64,000 nucleotides of DNA from Stenopsyche tienmushanensis (GCA_008973525.1 WACJ01000331.1:269984-333983), one strand, 5' to 3'. Positions 1 to 11,844 are shown, counted from the first letter of the stretch. Numbers and translations: made by a program. The notes: generated by a model from the sequence alone, not told the origin.

Positions 1-737
1 GTATTTACATTATGCATTCGTTAAAACATTGACTGCTATTGAATATATTTATTTTTCGTGTTTAATATTGTTGGGTATGTATACAATTACATTAAATTGA
101 ATTAATATTACGCCTATTCGATTTGCGCGGGGTTTTGTAGACATTTTGTAGTTTGTTTGGTTTGATTTTTGGACGATTATATGAATCCTTGTCTATGAAT
201 GGCCCCAATTCTCAGAATTCTTATAACAATAAATGCTGTGTAATGTGCAATATACTTTCGAAGCATTTCGTTCAAATTTGTCCAGAGCTTGGAAGTCGCT
301 TGATATGACAAACACGCGGCACCGTACAAAATTATTTCTAAAGACTTTAACAATACTCTATTTGTGAAATGAACAAAACAATATCTATTATGCTGCTTCT
401 TCAGGCAAAAACATTAATCAATCGTCGTTTTGCTTGTTAGATTTATTAATGCACCGATTATTTTAAATACTTATGCACTATACTATACGATTTACAATAA
501 TTCTTATTTTACTAAATTAGCATTAATAGCAATATAAAATCGCTTGAAATGTGCGGGATTTCTTATTATCACTCGCCCATACTTAGCGGAGTATTAATAT
601 TAAGCCGATATAGTGTCCCAGCTGCCAGAACGATTGCTGACCCTACTCGTCATTTTGTTATGATTTTTCAGTCAATGGGAGACGTCGATTTGAGAAGCAC
701 TTGACGAGGTGTTACATGACAAGGGTAGTCTATACGG
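1..737. other. AT-rich sequence, nothing recognised
   Basis: No open frame of note and no recognisable terminal repeat, RNA gene or transposase motif was seen here. The stretch is AT-rich and simple in composition. Confidence 0.4.
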
Positions 738-900
738 ATTCAAGAGGTAATACGAACACTCGCTTGGCATCAAATGTGTCATTTTAAAGACTGAAAAAAG
801 TTGGCTGGCCTCCTACTTTAGAATTAAACCATCTTCGGATTTCGATATATAGTGTAATTTTAATATGGGTCATATTTTTTTCGTATTACCTCTTGAATCC
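738..900. repeat. 20-bp perfect inverted repeat (738-757 / 881-900)
   Basis: The 20-mer at 738-757 reappears as its exact reverse complement at 881-900. The right arm encodes the last residues of the minus-strand LINE fragment (I-R-I-Q-E-V-I-R), and the left arm encodes the same residues on the plus strand. The pair is therefore best explained as two oppositely oriented ends of the same LINE family rather than as a transposon terminal repeat. Confidence 0.7.
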
Positions 901-1967
901 GAATTTTGAGGCAATTCAAGAATTCCTGACAAATTGTTATGTTATTTAGTATTTTATAAATGGTAGTTATTTCGAGTATGCTACGGCGGTCACACAGTTT
1001 AGCCATGCTTAAAAAGTTAAGTCTCTGATGATAAGTACTTCTACTACTGATACCACTAGACATGAAGGCCAGGCTACGCGTAAAGGATTTGTTAATTCTT
1101 TCTATGCACTCGGAATGCGCAGCGTAACATGGGTTCCAAATCACACATGCATACTCCAACATACTTCTAACCAATGCGTTAAAAATAATGATTTTGGATT
1201 CGGTCTTCCTAAACTACTTTGTGTTGCGTTTAATAAAGTTCACCAATCTAGCAGATCTGTCGACAATGTTATTGACGTGTGCAGTGAATTTCAGTTTTTT
1301 GTTGAACAGAACTCCCAGGTCTCTCACCTCAGAAGACTCATTGATCGGCACTCCGTTGATATTAAAACAAAATTTAATAGGATTTATTTTTCTTGTAAAT
1401 GATATAGATTGACATTTGGTTACATTTAGTACCATTTTATTAGTTAAACACCATGAATGAACGTGATCGATGTCGTCTTGGAGGAGGAGAGCATCGGCAG
1501 GGCACTTGACTTCTTTGAAGATTTTTATATCATCGGCGAAGAGAGAACAGTCGCTGTTTGTAATACATTCGACAATATCGTTAATGAACAAAGTGAATAA
1601 GATTGGTCCCAGCCTGGGACTCCCAGGTGTGATCCCTGAGGAGCTCCGGACGTTGAAAAATATTCGTAAGACGCGTATCCTCCAACCCCCACTGACTGAG
1701 GCCTTTGACTTAGATAAGAAGCGAACCATTTGAGAAGTGAACCATAATTTTATATGCGGCCCGCAGGATCATTTGGGTTGGCCACCCCTGGTTTAAAACA
1801 TCCTCGGCGGGGCCCTTTTTGTATATTGGCATTATCTCTGCCTTCTTCCATATTTTAACTATATTCATATTCCATTTTTTTAACCTATTTGTTTCAGCTA
1901 TGTCTATTTTTCCAGTTTGCTCCCAGTCTGACCAATTAAATATTGTTTGATTATGCCCGGTAGGCAC
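855..1967 (-). pseudogene. Decayed CR1/jockey-like LINE reverse transcriptase fragment
   Basis: This is the 3' part of a non-LTR retrotransposon ORF2. A frame at 1729-1214 contains the RT core: an ITPGSPRLGPILF block (fingers/palm, normally GVPQGSxLGPxLF), then FINDIV, then the catalytic F-A-D-D box, followed by the conserved SSEVRDLGVLF block. A second frame at 1174-860 carries the usual C-terminal tail that starts with LEYACVIWNP. The two frames overlap out of register, and an upstream frame (1967-1710) is only weakly related, so the gene is frameshifted and lacks its endonuclease. The ITPGS variant of the usual VPQGS also suggests decay. The clade assignment (CR1 or jockey) is by motif feel only. 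Confidence 0.75.
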
Positions 1968-1969
1968 TA

Positions 1970-2480
1970 AACGCCGAAGTTCGAATACTTTGATGCGACA
2001 TAATTACCCCTTGCTAATATAATTTGACTAATATTTTTTGCGGCCTAACCACAATGGACTACTCCTAACTACTATGCTTATGAGATTTTATGTATTTTAA
2101 ATATTGGCTACTTGACTATTACTTATTTACAGAGTAGATACTTAAATACTCTACTTAAATTCTAACAGCAAGCTGATATTCAGTTTATCTACAATATTAT
2201 TCATTGCTGCTTTTACAAATCTTGACTTGCTTATCATTCACTATCTCTTACATAGTCGACCCTACCCAACAATATGGAGATCTATGAACCTTACCGGTTC
2301 GGAGCCAAGAAGCTTTAGGAACAGAACAAGGACAAGAAGAACACCAAAGAGACGGCCTCGAGGAGATGCATATGAAGAATTTCACTTTGCAACGTAAACC
2401 CCTTCCTATGAATGAATATTGAAGAGGCCAATAGTTCTGTAGTGGACTTTCAGTGGCTGCACTATGATGATGATGAATTT
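1970..2480. other. AT-rich spacer, nothing recognised
   Basis: No gene, RNA or terminal repeat could be supported. The end of this stretch runs into the first recognisable residues of the downstream hAT fossil. Confidence 0.35.
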
Positions 2481-2489
2481 AAATATATA

Positions 2490-3640
2490 AAACTAAAGAA
2501 GATTTGTTATTTTGTGATTCACTAACTTCGTGTACTACATCTATGGCTATATTTAATAGTTTTAATAATTTAATAATTAGAAATGAGATCGAGTGGTTAA
2601 AATGTGTTGGAATTGGCAACGATGGGGCACGTGCAATATCAGGAGCAAAACCTGGATTGATCTCTTATTAAAGGTGTAGCACCTCAGGTCATTTGGAACC
2701 GTTATATACAGGGAATCATTGGCATTCAAAAATATATCAATCGATTTAAAAAACACATTGCACAAAGTTGTTAAAGTTGTCAATTTGATTTGTCCGCTCA
2801 ATTCCCGAATTTTTAAAATTTCATGCGACGAGATGAGAAGTCAAAATACACGGGTATTATTGCATACTGAAGTTGAAGTTGATTGTCACGTGGAAAAGTG
2901 CTCAATCGCCTTTTTGAACTTCGTGATGAAATACGATTATTTTTAATAGGTACGCAATTTGAATTCAATGGACGTTTTAACAATTTTCTTGATTAGCTAA
3001 AGCTGATTATTTAGCTGATATTTTTACTTATTTGAATGAACGGAATTTGAGGCTACAAGGTGCAGCTGTAAATATATTTAAAGTTGAAGACAAAATAGAA
3101 GTGATTATAAAAAAATCGTCTTGTGATCGAAACGCATTCACGAACGCATGTATGTTTTTTTTCCAATACTCAACGATTTTATAGAAACTTCGAATGTAGA
3201 GTTTCCTGATAAAATTCAGAAGATTTTTGTTGAACATTTAATGACTCTAAAATTCAACTTTTTTATTTATTATTACTTTCCCAGTTCTGATTCTGACAAT
3301 AATTGAATTAGAGAACCATGCAACACGGAAGGCACTGATGCTAAATATTTATCTACACATGAACAGGACATTCTCGTAGAATTATCATGCGATACGTCCA
3401 TGAAATTACAATTCAACAAAACGGAACTGACAAGCTTTTGGTTACTTCTCAAGTTTAATTACACTGCGCTTGCAAATAAAACACTCCAACATTTGATTCA
3501 ATTTTGTAGAACATATTTATGTGAACAGGCTTTTTCGGAAATATTTTATATGAAATCAAAATATAGAAACGTTTGTTATATTATATATTATTCTTTTATT
3601 AACTAAAATATATTAGATGTTAGAATTTAGCTTGTAATTA
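2490..3640 (+). pseudogene. hAT transposase fossil, ZBED5/GTF2IRD2-like family
   Basis: Translating the three plus frames recovers, in order, blocks typical of the ZBED5-type hAT transposases. These are an LFC-containing block near 2500, a block with G-x-G-N-D-G-A-R-A near 2615 (family form is C-T-D-G-A), NLICPLNSRIFKISCDEM near 2790, LLHTEV and then L-S-R-G-K-V-L (2868-2900), LFELRDEIRLFL (about 2915-2945), and the C-terminal dimerisation-type segment TYLCEQAFSEIFYMKSKYRN at about 3515-3570. Several frame changes and stops separate the blocks. The BED finger and N-terminus were not seen. The protein would have been a DDE-type cut-and-paste transposase acting in the nucleus; this copy is dead. 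Confidence 0.8.
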
Positions 3641-3676
3641 GAATAAGGATATGAACCCAAAACCTAAATTTAAGAT

Positions 3677-4514
3677 TGTAAATATAAAGACAGGGTTGCC
3701 GTGCAAGCCTTCCCAAGAAGGATTTTATAAAAGCGTAATGATACTCGGTTAAATGACTCCCTCCAAACCGCTTCAAAATCATCAGCAAAGTCTGATTCAT
3801 CAATACCCGTGTCTTAATGACTTGTTTTTAAAAGCATCGAATGATCGACCTTTCTGGAAGTACGATTAGCATTCCTTAATATCGAGTAACAATGATCGAA
3901 CACGCTCGAAGCACCATAACAATTCAGTAATAAGAGCAGTGAAAATTATCATAAAAATTCCATGACAACTACGCAATGAAATTAACTTCCGGAAATTTCG
4001 ATGCAAGAGAAGGGGAGCATTAAGCCGAGTATAAAAGAGGTGCGGGTCACCATACAGGACACTTTGGAGACCGAGCTTCGGGTCGGACCCTCGGGAGTCG
4101 AGCTTCGGCCCGACATCCACCTGGAAGACACTTTGAGGTCGAGCTTTGGCTCGACCGAAAGAAGTCCAGATTTAGCTTCGGTTGAGCTAGCGGCTTGAAA
4201 TTCGGTCGACATTTTATACGCCTCGCAACCGTACCCTTTACGAAGTGCGGACAATAAAACGTTAAAGAGAAGAGACCATCTTTGAAGTTAGTCGTCTGAA
4301 GATCCACCACCTACTACCCCCCCCCCCTCCTCTCTTTTATTGAGTCCTTTTCGCCGACGTTACGAGAGACGTGGCAGCCGTGGGTTGTCAGAAAACCCGC
4401 GCTGAGGGTACCGTAGCGCGCCGGAGAGGTTGAAGAAGAAAAGAAGAAAAGCGACCGGCCCGCGACGAAGATAACTGGGGCCCCGATATTCGGCTAGGGC
4501 TCGCCCACGTTACA
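3677..4514 (+). repeat. Probable solo LTR with TATA box and polyadenylation signal
   Basis: The block starts with TGTAA and ends with TTACA, the short inverted ends expected of an LTR. It holds a TATA-type motif (TATAAAAG, 4030-4037) and an AATAAA (4253-4258) about 220 bp downstream, the order expected for U3-R-U5. Parts of it recur at about 6355-6686 and, inverted, at about 23165-23285, so it is a repeat family. It contains a C-run at about 4318 and the sequence CGAAGATAACTGG near its end, which is also in the second copy. No matching direct repeat flanks the ends and no internal retrotransposon coding region is present, so the LTR identity is inferred from layout alone. Confidence 0.5.
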
Positions 4515-4859
4515 ATACATTAAATAAAGGTTAATTAATTTTAAAAAAATGAAATTAATACGTTTGCCTCTTTAAGTGAAATCTCGCAATTAGCACATAG
4601 CAAATGTAACAATAATATCATTCAATGGCAAAAAATAGGCTTCTTTTATCTAAACTTCATGTGATCTGTATGGAATTAGTTTTCATAACCTTTTGAATTG
4701 ATATCCTACAGTCGGTTTTGGTGTTTCCTACCTTGTTGACTAAATATAACGCTCCAACGGAGAGCATCTAACTGCGCGCGCTTGGGTTTTGAAGCAAGTA
4801 TCGCCGTTTCGTGTATGTTATGCGATTGATTGGCGCTGATTTGCACAATATAAACTATT

Positions 4860-5862
4860 TTTGTGGATATATGGATATTGGCAAGAGTTTTAATGTTAAT
4901 TTATATTATAATATTATAAAATCTATCTCTGAAGGCGTAAACACTGTTTACGACGTTGTGATTCGTAAAGCCGTTCGAGAAGAAACATAGTTAAATGGAC
5001 AAGCTGGCTTTCCAGAAAATGAGCTCTCAGTTTCTGGCGATGGTTCGTGGTCCAAGAGAGGATTTTCTTTTCTTCTAGGCATTTATTATTATTATTTCAT
5101 ACCACCATAAAATCGAGTTTCTGTAAAGCACGCAATGCGTGAAATGGCAAAGAAGATACAAATGAATATGACGCTTGGTACGAAAGTCACGAACCAGAAT
5201 ATCAGGCAATTCACCATGGTAGTACTGGTAAGACAGAGGTAGACGGCATTATTGAAATATTTCAACGATCGATAAAAAAAATCACAACATAAAATATGCT
5301 TATTACATCGGCGATGGAGATACAAAATCTTTTAAAAATCTACTTGAAGCTGCTCCGTACGGTGATGACTTTGTTGTGAAGAAAAAAGAGTTCGTGTAAA
5401 AGGATGCATAGGAGGGCCAAAGAAGCTAAAAAACAGCTCACACAACTCAGAAAAGCGCGTAAAGAAGTTGAAAGTCAAGGCAAAAAAGCCGCGAAAACTC
5501 AATTTTCCCACCCACCAGCTCTTGATAAAGAAACACAAGACATTTTGAAACCAATGTATGAAGAGCTGAGCCAAAATGAACTTTTAGAGTTAGTTTTAAT
5601 AGCAGATTTAATAGTTTCAGAGAAAAAATATATTGAAAATATGCTTTTTTTATATCATTGGAATACCTCCTTAAGGCGGGTAGAAAAGAAATGCGGAGAG
5701 CCCACGGACAGTCAGTTAATTTGTCTAAAAAATATTATTTTTATTTCTGTACCAGTGGTGGATTCAGTCACGCGCGCTTCGTGCCTCAAAAAGTTTTTTA
5801 TTTACCGTGTAATAAAAGGATCTATGAAATTGTTTAAAGAATATGTTCATATTTTAAAATAA
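4860..5862 (+). pseudogene. Mutator-like (MULE) transposase fossil
   Basis: Plus-strand frames give three ordered blocks of a MULE-type transposase known from many insect genomes. The first is a block with S-G-D-G-S-W-S-K-R-G-F-S (about 5035-5075), in which the aspartate is in the position of the first catalytic acid. The second is a block with H-G-S-T-G-K-T-E-V-D (about 5210-5245). The third is Y-Y-I-G-D-G-D-T-K-S-F-K followed by A-P-Y-G-D-D (about 5300-5365), the second catalytic region. These sit in different frames with stops between them. The open frame 5404-5862 then starts within K-R-M and continues as a lysine-rich helix and an unrelated-looking tail. No terminal inverted repeats were found. 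Confidence 0.7.
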
Positions 5863-5869
5863 GCGATTT

Positions 5870-6350
5870 CACTTTTATGCGGCGTGTAGAAATCGTGATT
5901 GAAATACCAAGCTTAAATTGAAAAACTAAGTCTTTCTCTGCTTTGATGCCGCGTAATAAGGACATCGCAATAGGAAATCGCATTTATCGAATCGGTCCAG
6001 GAGCCTCAAACGAAAATTGCGCCAAGGGCCTCTCCAGTGCATTCTATGATAATTTGATTTATTTTTTTGCGACCCGCCTTCCGAGTTTGACCCTTCTGCT
6101 GTAGGCACAAAAGAAAATAAAGACACTAACTAAACTTGCCAAAATAGTCCTCCTTTATGTCCCGGAAATTGCATTACGTTTTTATGTTGCATTTTGTTTT
6201 TGTAAGCTTATGAAATTATTTTGCAATCTTGTTACCAGTGTTTTTTTGTAACCTTTTTTTGTGCAATCTTATAAAGGTGTGTTTTTTATAAATTGTGCAA
6301 TTTTCGCATATACCTATGTAGCGTGGAGAGAAAAAATGGTTGAAAAATTG
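5870..6350. other. Spacer, nothing recognised
   Basis: AT-rich with short T-runs around 6240-6290. No coding or structural signal supported. Confidence 0.35.
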
Positions 6351-6354
6351 CCAA

Positions 6355-6686
6355 CATAAGAGACGGGGTTACCGTGCAAACCTGTCGATTTCCCTTTTAA
6401 AGGAAGGATTTTAAATGTTCTAGAAGGGTGCCACAATAACATTTCAACGATGAGAGCAGCGATAATTACCATAACTGGGCAATGAAATTGTCTTTCAGGA
6501 AGATCCCCCCCCTCCTTCTATCGAGTCCTTTTCGCAGACGTTACACGAGTGACCGTCCGTCGCACCGGACGGTCACTCGTGTAACGTCGCACACCGGAGG
6601 GGCTGAAGAAGAAGAAGAGAGAGTGACCGGCTCATGACGAAGATAACTGGGCCCCGATATTCGGCTGAGGGCAGTGCCCATGTTAC
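6355..6686 (+). repeat. Second LTR-like remnant carrying a perfect hairpin
   Basis: Sequence around 6362 (GGGTTACCGTGCAA) and the terminal 100 bp (CGAAGATAACTGG, then a TTACA end at 6682-6686) match the block at 3677-4514, but most of the middle, including the TATA region, is deleted. A 21-bp perfect inverted repeat (6539-6559 and 6566-6586, six-base loop) replaces the corresponding region of the first copy. Confidence 0.6.
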
Positions 6687-6689
6687 ATC

Positions 6690-7075
6690 TACATATGTAA
6701 ATTGAATATAATTTAATAAAAATAGAATTCCATATTTTGTAACAGAAAAAAACGTTGAGAACAACTGCTTTTGATTTGTATTACTTTTTATGATTCAATT
6801 GCGTATGTGACTTCATCGGTATTGTCACAAAATATAATTATTTCGTATTAGTTTTACAACAAATGCACAAGTTGTCAGCGACCGGAAGTCTAAGAGCGGA
6901 AGTCGCAAGGCGTTAGAAGACAAGAGTCAAGAAATAGTAATTGTGTTTCAGTGATGGTTTAAGTCAATTTTTATGTTCATGAATTGCGTCAATAATTGTG
7001 TGTCCGCGAAAGCGTAAAGTTTGAAAATATGTAAAATAAAATTAGTCCCGACAAATTGGGTGCGCAGAAAATTTA
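6690..7075. other. AT-rich spacer, nothing recognised
   Basis: No gene or element boundary could be supported here. Confidence 0.3.
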
Positions 7076-7079
7076 ACAA

Positions 7080-7735
7080 AAAATATATTAAATGACTTGT
7101 AAAACACTCACTTGAAAACGGCCATAGATATATAGAAGCATTGGAGTCTTCTTTTATCCGTATTTCATTTCCATCTGGAATAGATAAATATTCATTTTTA
7201 ATAATCGACTCGAGCTAGAATCAAGTTTTATTTTGAATTCCGGTATTTAAATATCTAGACATAATTTAAACGAGACTCCGGAAGAATAAGTTTGCCTCCA
7301 TAAACGAAGCCATTCGTAATTAGTACGTAAAAATTGCAACAACTCACTTGAAATCTGTCATAATCGTAGTGGAGTCTTGTTTGCTTTGGATTTATTCCAA
7401 ATCTGGTTTTTATACGAATTTGTCTTTGTTTAATTCTGCAGGAATATGAAGATTGAACTGGATAAATACTGGAACGTGACAAGACGACTTCCAACTTGCG
7501 ACTGCTCACTCGACATAACCGCAAACCTTTTCATCACGTTGCAACATTGTATTGCTATATACAGTGTGATTCATAAATACCTCCTGTAAAAATAACGGTA
7601 TCATTTGTTTATGTGGAATTATCGATATTCTTAATGTGGTATTTTGAGTTATGCGATGCCTCAAAATATCAATATTCTAATTCTGATGAAAGATTTCAAA
7701 TTTTCATAGAATTTCTTTACGTATTTTAACTTTCC
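7080..7735 (-). repeat. Copy 1 (partial) of the duplicated exon-module family
   Basis: This block matches 13020-13960 in the same orientation and 28450-29000 in reverse. It retains the segment with TCATTTCCATCTGGAATAGA (reverse of an exon-like module preceded by an acceptor-like TCTATTCCAG) and the segment that on the minus strand begins with the start-containing module M-S-S-E-Q-S-Q-V-G-S. The internal part is rearranged and the modules carry stops. See the two larger copies for the module description. Confidence 0.75.
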
Positions 7736-7769
7736 TGGATTTTTTTTATCTTTTGTTATGCGAACTCAT

Positions 7770-8690
7770 CACTAGGTTTTAATGCCACCCATACATAATT
7801 TTTAATCTTTAAAAATTGTTTTGTTCCCTTAAGAAATATAAATGAAAAGTTTTAGGAAGAAATCACTATGAAATTGTTATCAAAACAAGTAAAATTTCAA
7901 AACATATAATGAAAAACTGAAATTCAAAATAATTTTAATATTGATTTTTCTATATTCATTTACTGCGATTCTTGCGCTTTTTTGTTAAATTTGTCACCGA
8001 TATCTAACATTCCTTTTCAATAACCCAAAGCGAAAGGGCTAAAGTCAAAACACTAGTTTAGACGGTTATTCGTATTTTTTAAATAATTTATCATCTAACA
8101 TTAAAAGCGGGATAAAAGTTGACGCCCTTCAACATTTACTTGCAACAAAGATGAACCATGAAGAATTCGGCAATGCAGACATTCAATCAATTTGGTGTCC
8201 TGCAAATAGCGTTGATGCAGAAAGGTTTTTCAGTGCATACAAACTAATTGTGAACGATCGGCGTACTAGTTTGAAACAATCGTCAATAGAAACATGCTCG
8301 ATGATCAATTTTAATCACTATTCAAATTTAATTGATTTTTTTCTCCTATTTTTAATTAATTTCAAATGTTTTCTATAATATATGTATGTATATCGTTTTG
8401 TAAATTATGTTTAAATTGGACTATTTAACTTCAAATTTGTGATTAAGAAATAATCGCTAAATAGATGCTAAAATGTGTTATTTTATTTGCTCTATAACGC
8501 TAAATTCAAGAATAAAACTGCTATTTTTTAAAAAAATAGATGCTAAAAACACGTATCTCTAGTCATGAGTCATACGTATCCACATTCTTTTTCTTCGTTG
8601 CAATTGTTTTTTATTTGTATCTTTATTCAAAAAATTTGCTATTATATATTTAGTTAAATTTATAAACGTTCTACCTCGACCGTGGATCGA
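7770..8690 (+). pseudogene. hAT transposase C-terminal fragment with 3' flank
   Basis: The frame at 8151-8378 holds the hAT C-terminal dimerisation block: W-C-P-A-N-S-V-D-A-E-R-F-F-S, then N-D-R-R-T-S-L. The whole segment is matched in reverse by 19530-20480, including non-coding 3' sequence down to the string that ends near 8690 with CTACCTCGACCG. The reverse copy retains a 362-bp hAT MITE that here is reduced by an internal deletion (near 8050). Only the C-terminus of the transposase is present, so this is a dead fragment. Confidence 0.8.
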
Positions 8691-8797
8691 GACAGACTGA
8701 TTGTGAGACTAGTAGTGTTGACACAGCGAAATTTGATCGGACCGAGACTGGAGCGAGATCGAACCGTTACTGGCACCATAGTGTGGATCGGGCCTTA
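8691..8797 (+). mobile_element. End fragment of a PIF/Harbinger-like MITE
   Basis: The segment ending GGCACCATAGTGTGGATCGGGCC (8775-8797), followed by TTA, matches the right end of the complete element at 24276-24480. Only this end is present. The trailing TTA agrees with a three-base TWA target duplication of the PIF/Harbinger superfamily, but that superfamily is inferred only from target size and TIR look. Confidence 0.5.
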
Positions 8798-8809
8798 AAA
8801 AACAAGCAT

Positions 8810-9040
8810 TGTCGATAGCACACAATATTCGGTAATTTCTTTGCATAAGCAAATAACACACTTGAAATCAAAATCATTATTAGTCGATAAATTTGGGCTA
8901 ACGATCTATACAATCGTGCGATGCATGCGGGGAAGCTCTCCGTCTCAGTCTCCCGAACTGCGTTAAGTTCTCTCTGTCTCTGTCTGTCTCCGAGTTTCAA
9001 TGTGCAAGAGTGCTCTACCTGGGATATGAGAGTTCGGACA
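8810..9040. repeat. Dispersed repeat family R, copy 1
   Basis: This stretch is repeated at 22350-22740 and 42440-42760 in reverse, and at 43590-43935 in the same orientation. All copies share AACACACTTGAAATC, GATCTATACAATC and GTTAAGTTCTCTCTGTC (or their reverse). No coding potential is visible. It ends next to the palindrome GGACATATGTATGTCC near 9036-9051. It could be an LTR fragment, but the termini are not clear. Confidence 0.65.
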
Positions 9041-9054
9041 TATGTATGTCCAAA

Positions 9055-9435
9055 CTAATCAAAGGGTTAACTTCTTCATGTAAACCTTTGAACACAAACC
9101 TACAAACAGTAGATATGGAAGGAGACTCGACGATGCATCCAACACTCTTCTTCCATCAGTCACACATAAAGCACTTCGTCCATCTTTCATACATAGAGTA
9201 TTATCCTCTATTCACTCGTAAAGCTTACATTAATTCATTTTAGTTCTTCGAGCTATTGATTTACGATTACGACTTACGATTCTTACATACTGCTCCTACG
9301 GCTCTCAGTCCGCCACGCACTAGCCCTCCGCGCTACAATATTATATTTTGTAAGTAAGATCAGAGATAATCCTAAAATTTAAGTTTAAGCAGTTTGTACG
9401 AATGCGCTTAGCCTTAATATTATTGTACATTATTT
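9055..9435. other. Spacer, nothing recognised
   Basis: The open frame at 9010-9243 has no recognisable motif and is not repeated, so I do not support it as a gene. Confidence 0.3.
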
Positions 9436-9439
9436 TCAT

Positions 9440-9720
9440 AAAATACTATTAACCAAAAAAGGCAATGGCATCAATCTCCGTCGCCAATTTGAAGTTGAAA
9501 ATGCCTTCAATTGTAATTTGTATGCAAGATGTAGTTTCCGAATGACAGAATTATAGTATTTTTGATGAAAAATTAAACTAAAATTACTGTAATGTTAATC
9601 GATGTTTATTTTATACCATATTTTAGTCACCCTGTGCTAGCTTTAGTTGAGAATTGTCACAAATATGTTTTGGTGGTACGGACTATGTTAACCCTTAAAA
9701 GTAAATAAGCCTATAAATTG
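9440..9720 (+). repeat. Dispersed AT-rich repeat family S, divergent copy
   Basis: Parts such as CATATTTTAGTCACCCTGTGCTAG (around 9620) align with 17770-17810 (same orientation) and, reversed, with about 26150-26190. The other two copies lie beside Tigger-like ends, which suggests an older repeat into which those elements inserted. Confidence 0.5.
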
Positions 9721-9724
9721 GTAT

Positions 9725-10150
9725 AGTTATATTCAACTACAAATTTAATCAATTTTAATGATGCAATGTAATATCTGAAAGTAATCCCGCGGTTAAGCGG
9801 TTGGACTCGTGATTCAATCATCTTGGGTGCAAGTCTACAGGAGATATGGCTGCCGGCCATATTTAAAAAAAACATATATATGCTATAAAAAATCATGTTA
9901 AAATGGTTGGCATTGGTCCCATAAAATGGATTACTAAAAGCCATCTCAAAATAAAAAGAAATATAATACACTTGAGCTTCGTATAACACGTTCTTCTCGT
10001 ATAATTAGTCGAAATATTAGACGAAGCTGAAGAAATAATCCTAAAAAGATTTTTCCATAAATGTGTTAATGTATATTTCGTCGATTGTTCAATAAAAAAA
10101 TAAAGGGTATTAACAAACAAACAAAATCAGTACTCCATACGAGAAACGTT
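9725..10150. other. Spacer, nothing recognised
   Basis: AT-rich with no supported gene. A weak tRNA-like string near 9785-9840 lacks a convincing B box and was rejected. Confidence 0.3.
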
Positions 10151-10154
10151 TCGC

Positions 10155-10500
10155 CAAAAAATCATGTTTAGTGACGAGGTTAATTTTTAGATGAATGGAT
10201 TTGTGAACAAGCAAAATTGTCAAATTTGGGACATTACCAATCCACACGAGATACACTAGCACAAAATGCATCTAGAGAAATTCACTGTTTATTGCGATTT
10301 TTTATCTGGCAGAATCATCAGTCCGTACTTCTTCCAAAAAGAAATTGGCATTATCGTAACTGTCAACGGCCATGATAAGCAACTTCTTATGACCTAAACA
10401 TCAATAGATGATATGGATATCGACGACATGTGGTTCCAACAGGACGGCGCTACGTGCCACACACCACGATGGATCGATATCAACATAACGAACGCCATCA
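10155..10500 (+). pseudogene. IS630/Tc1-mariner-type transposase fragment
   Basis: Plus-strand translation gives I-I-F-S-D-E-V-N-F (about 10163, equivalent to the first catalytic D block of the family), then M-N-G-F-V-N-K-Q-N-C, then I-S-P-Y-F-F (about 10320), then D-D-M-W-F-Q-Q-D-G-A-T-C-H-T (about 10420-10465), which holds the second catalytic aspartate. Stops occur between the blocks, and the third acid and the N-terminal helix-turn-helix were not found. This is a dead internal fragment; a truncated continuation may run to 10500. Confidence 0.8.
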
Positions 10501-10509
10501 AAAACATTA

Positions 10510-11180
10510 GTCTACCTTGCTATAAAACGCATTTCTATACGACTTTCTTCCTTATTTTTGGTGGAGGTCTTTTCGTCTCTTGCTTTGGTTAAACGTATTT
10601 GGTGAGAGATAACATTCCAGATATAACACAGTACTTATACAGCCGTGGAACAAATTATCATCAAGTGCATCGATGCACACGTTTTTTTAATGCATTATGT
10701 TTACAATTTTCAGGGATTTTCGACCATTGTATTTTTTATAGTTAAACTATTTAATAAGATTAATACAACGTGCGTATCTTATAATATAATATAATAATAA
10801 TATTATCTAATATCGAATAACATAATAAGGTCTCTGTATAACAATTATTCCCGTAAGCGTCGATTTCTCAGATATGTAATTCAACACTTTATGGTTTTTA
10901 AATAATTTGTTAAGAAATGCAGATTAGATAACGCGGACCAAATAAGGACATCGGTCGAGATCCAAATCAAATGTAATGTAAATGTAATTAGTATTAAGTA
11001 TTCATAAAGTGTAAGGTAATATAAAGACGTGCTATTTTAATAGAATTTTGCATGATAGTTTTAACATCATAAAGTTAATTGTCATCAGTAAATGGAGAAG
11101 GGTACATGACAATTTCAATTCAATTTCATCTAAGAAAAAAGAGTATAGAAGAGAAGAAAGAAAAAACCGTAGTGGTTTAT
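10510..11180. other. AT-rich spacer, nothing recognised
   Basis: Long AT-rich stretch with (TAA)n/(TA)n-like simple sequence near 10785-10830. No coding or RNA signal seen. Confidence 0.35.
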
Positions 11181-11183
11181 AAA

Positions 11184-11844
11184 CCAGGGATGACCAACCC
11201 AAATGATCTTGCGGGCTACTTTGGCAATGCATCATAACTCCGCAGGCCACAAGTGAAAAGTTGAAACATAATGAGTTACTATTGTGTTTACTATTATTCT
11301 TAAATGTAAACATAGATAAAATAAAAATAATGATACTCAGCGTACATTTTAAAGAAATATTTAACACTGAAAATTAAAAATAAAATGTAAAAATTTAAAT
11401 GAAATCATTAAAAAATATTTATTTTACTAGTACGATATTTGTTTCTCCACTCTTTCGCTCAGCTTTTGCAAATCGATCTCAATTTTGGTATACGAGTTTT
11501 TTTTGGGTGGTGGTCAACCAGTTTCATTCGGAGATATTCTGGGACCGATTAGAATTCAATATGCAAAGGAGATATTTCAAAAAAATTGTTGTATTTGTCT
11601 AACTGTAAATTACCGAATCGGCTTTCAAAAATAGCTGTAAGTTTTCTTTTTTTTTTACATATTGGATGTAAATGTTACATTTTGATTTATTAAATTCTTT
11701 CAACAAGGGAAAGTGGTGAAGAGGGTTATTACTTTTCAATTGCGATTACTTTAGCCGTTATAAAATAAATATATTTTCTAAAAGTGTGATGAATCTCGTG
11801 GGCCGAAAAAATTTTCAAGGTGGGCTGCGGGTTGTTCATCCCTG
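11184..11844 (-). mobile_element. Non-autonomous hAT element A, 661 bp
   Basis: The element begins CAGGGATGACCAACCC and ends GGGTTGTTCATCCCTG, imperfect terminal inverted repeats of the hAT type. It is flanked by 8-bp target duplications with one mismatch: TTATAAAC (11176-11183) and TGATAAAC (11845-11852). Its inner sequence matches that of hAT element B at 31188-33987. On the minus strand a decayed piece of transposase can be read (F-P-L-L-K-E-F, then a P-E-Y-L block) that corresponds to the better preserved frame at 33864-33643. It is an internally deleted, non-coding derivative. Confidence 0.85.

Noticed and set aside
5404..5862. Separate small gene of 152 residues
   Set aside because: Its start is in frame continuation of the MULE transposase region, and the tail has no recognised domain.
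9780..9840. tRNA-like string
   Set aside because: A tRNA A-box-like string is present, but there is no good B box and no cloverleaf could be drawn.
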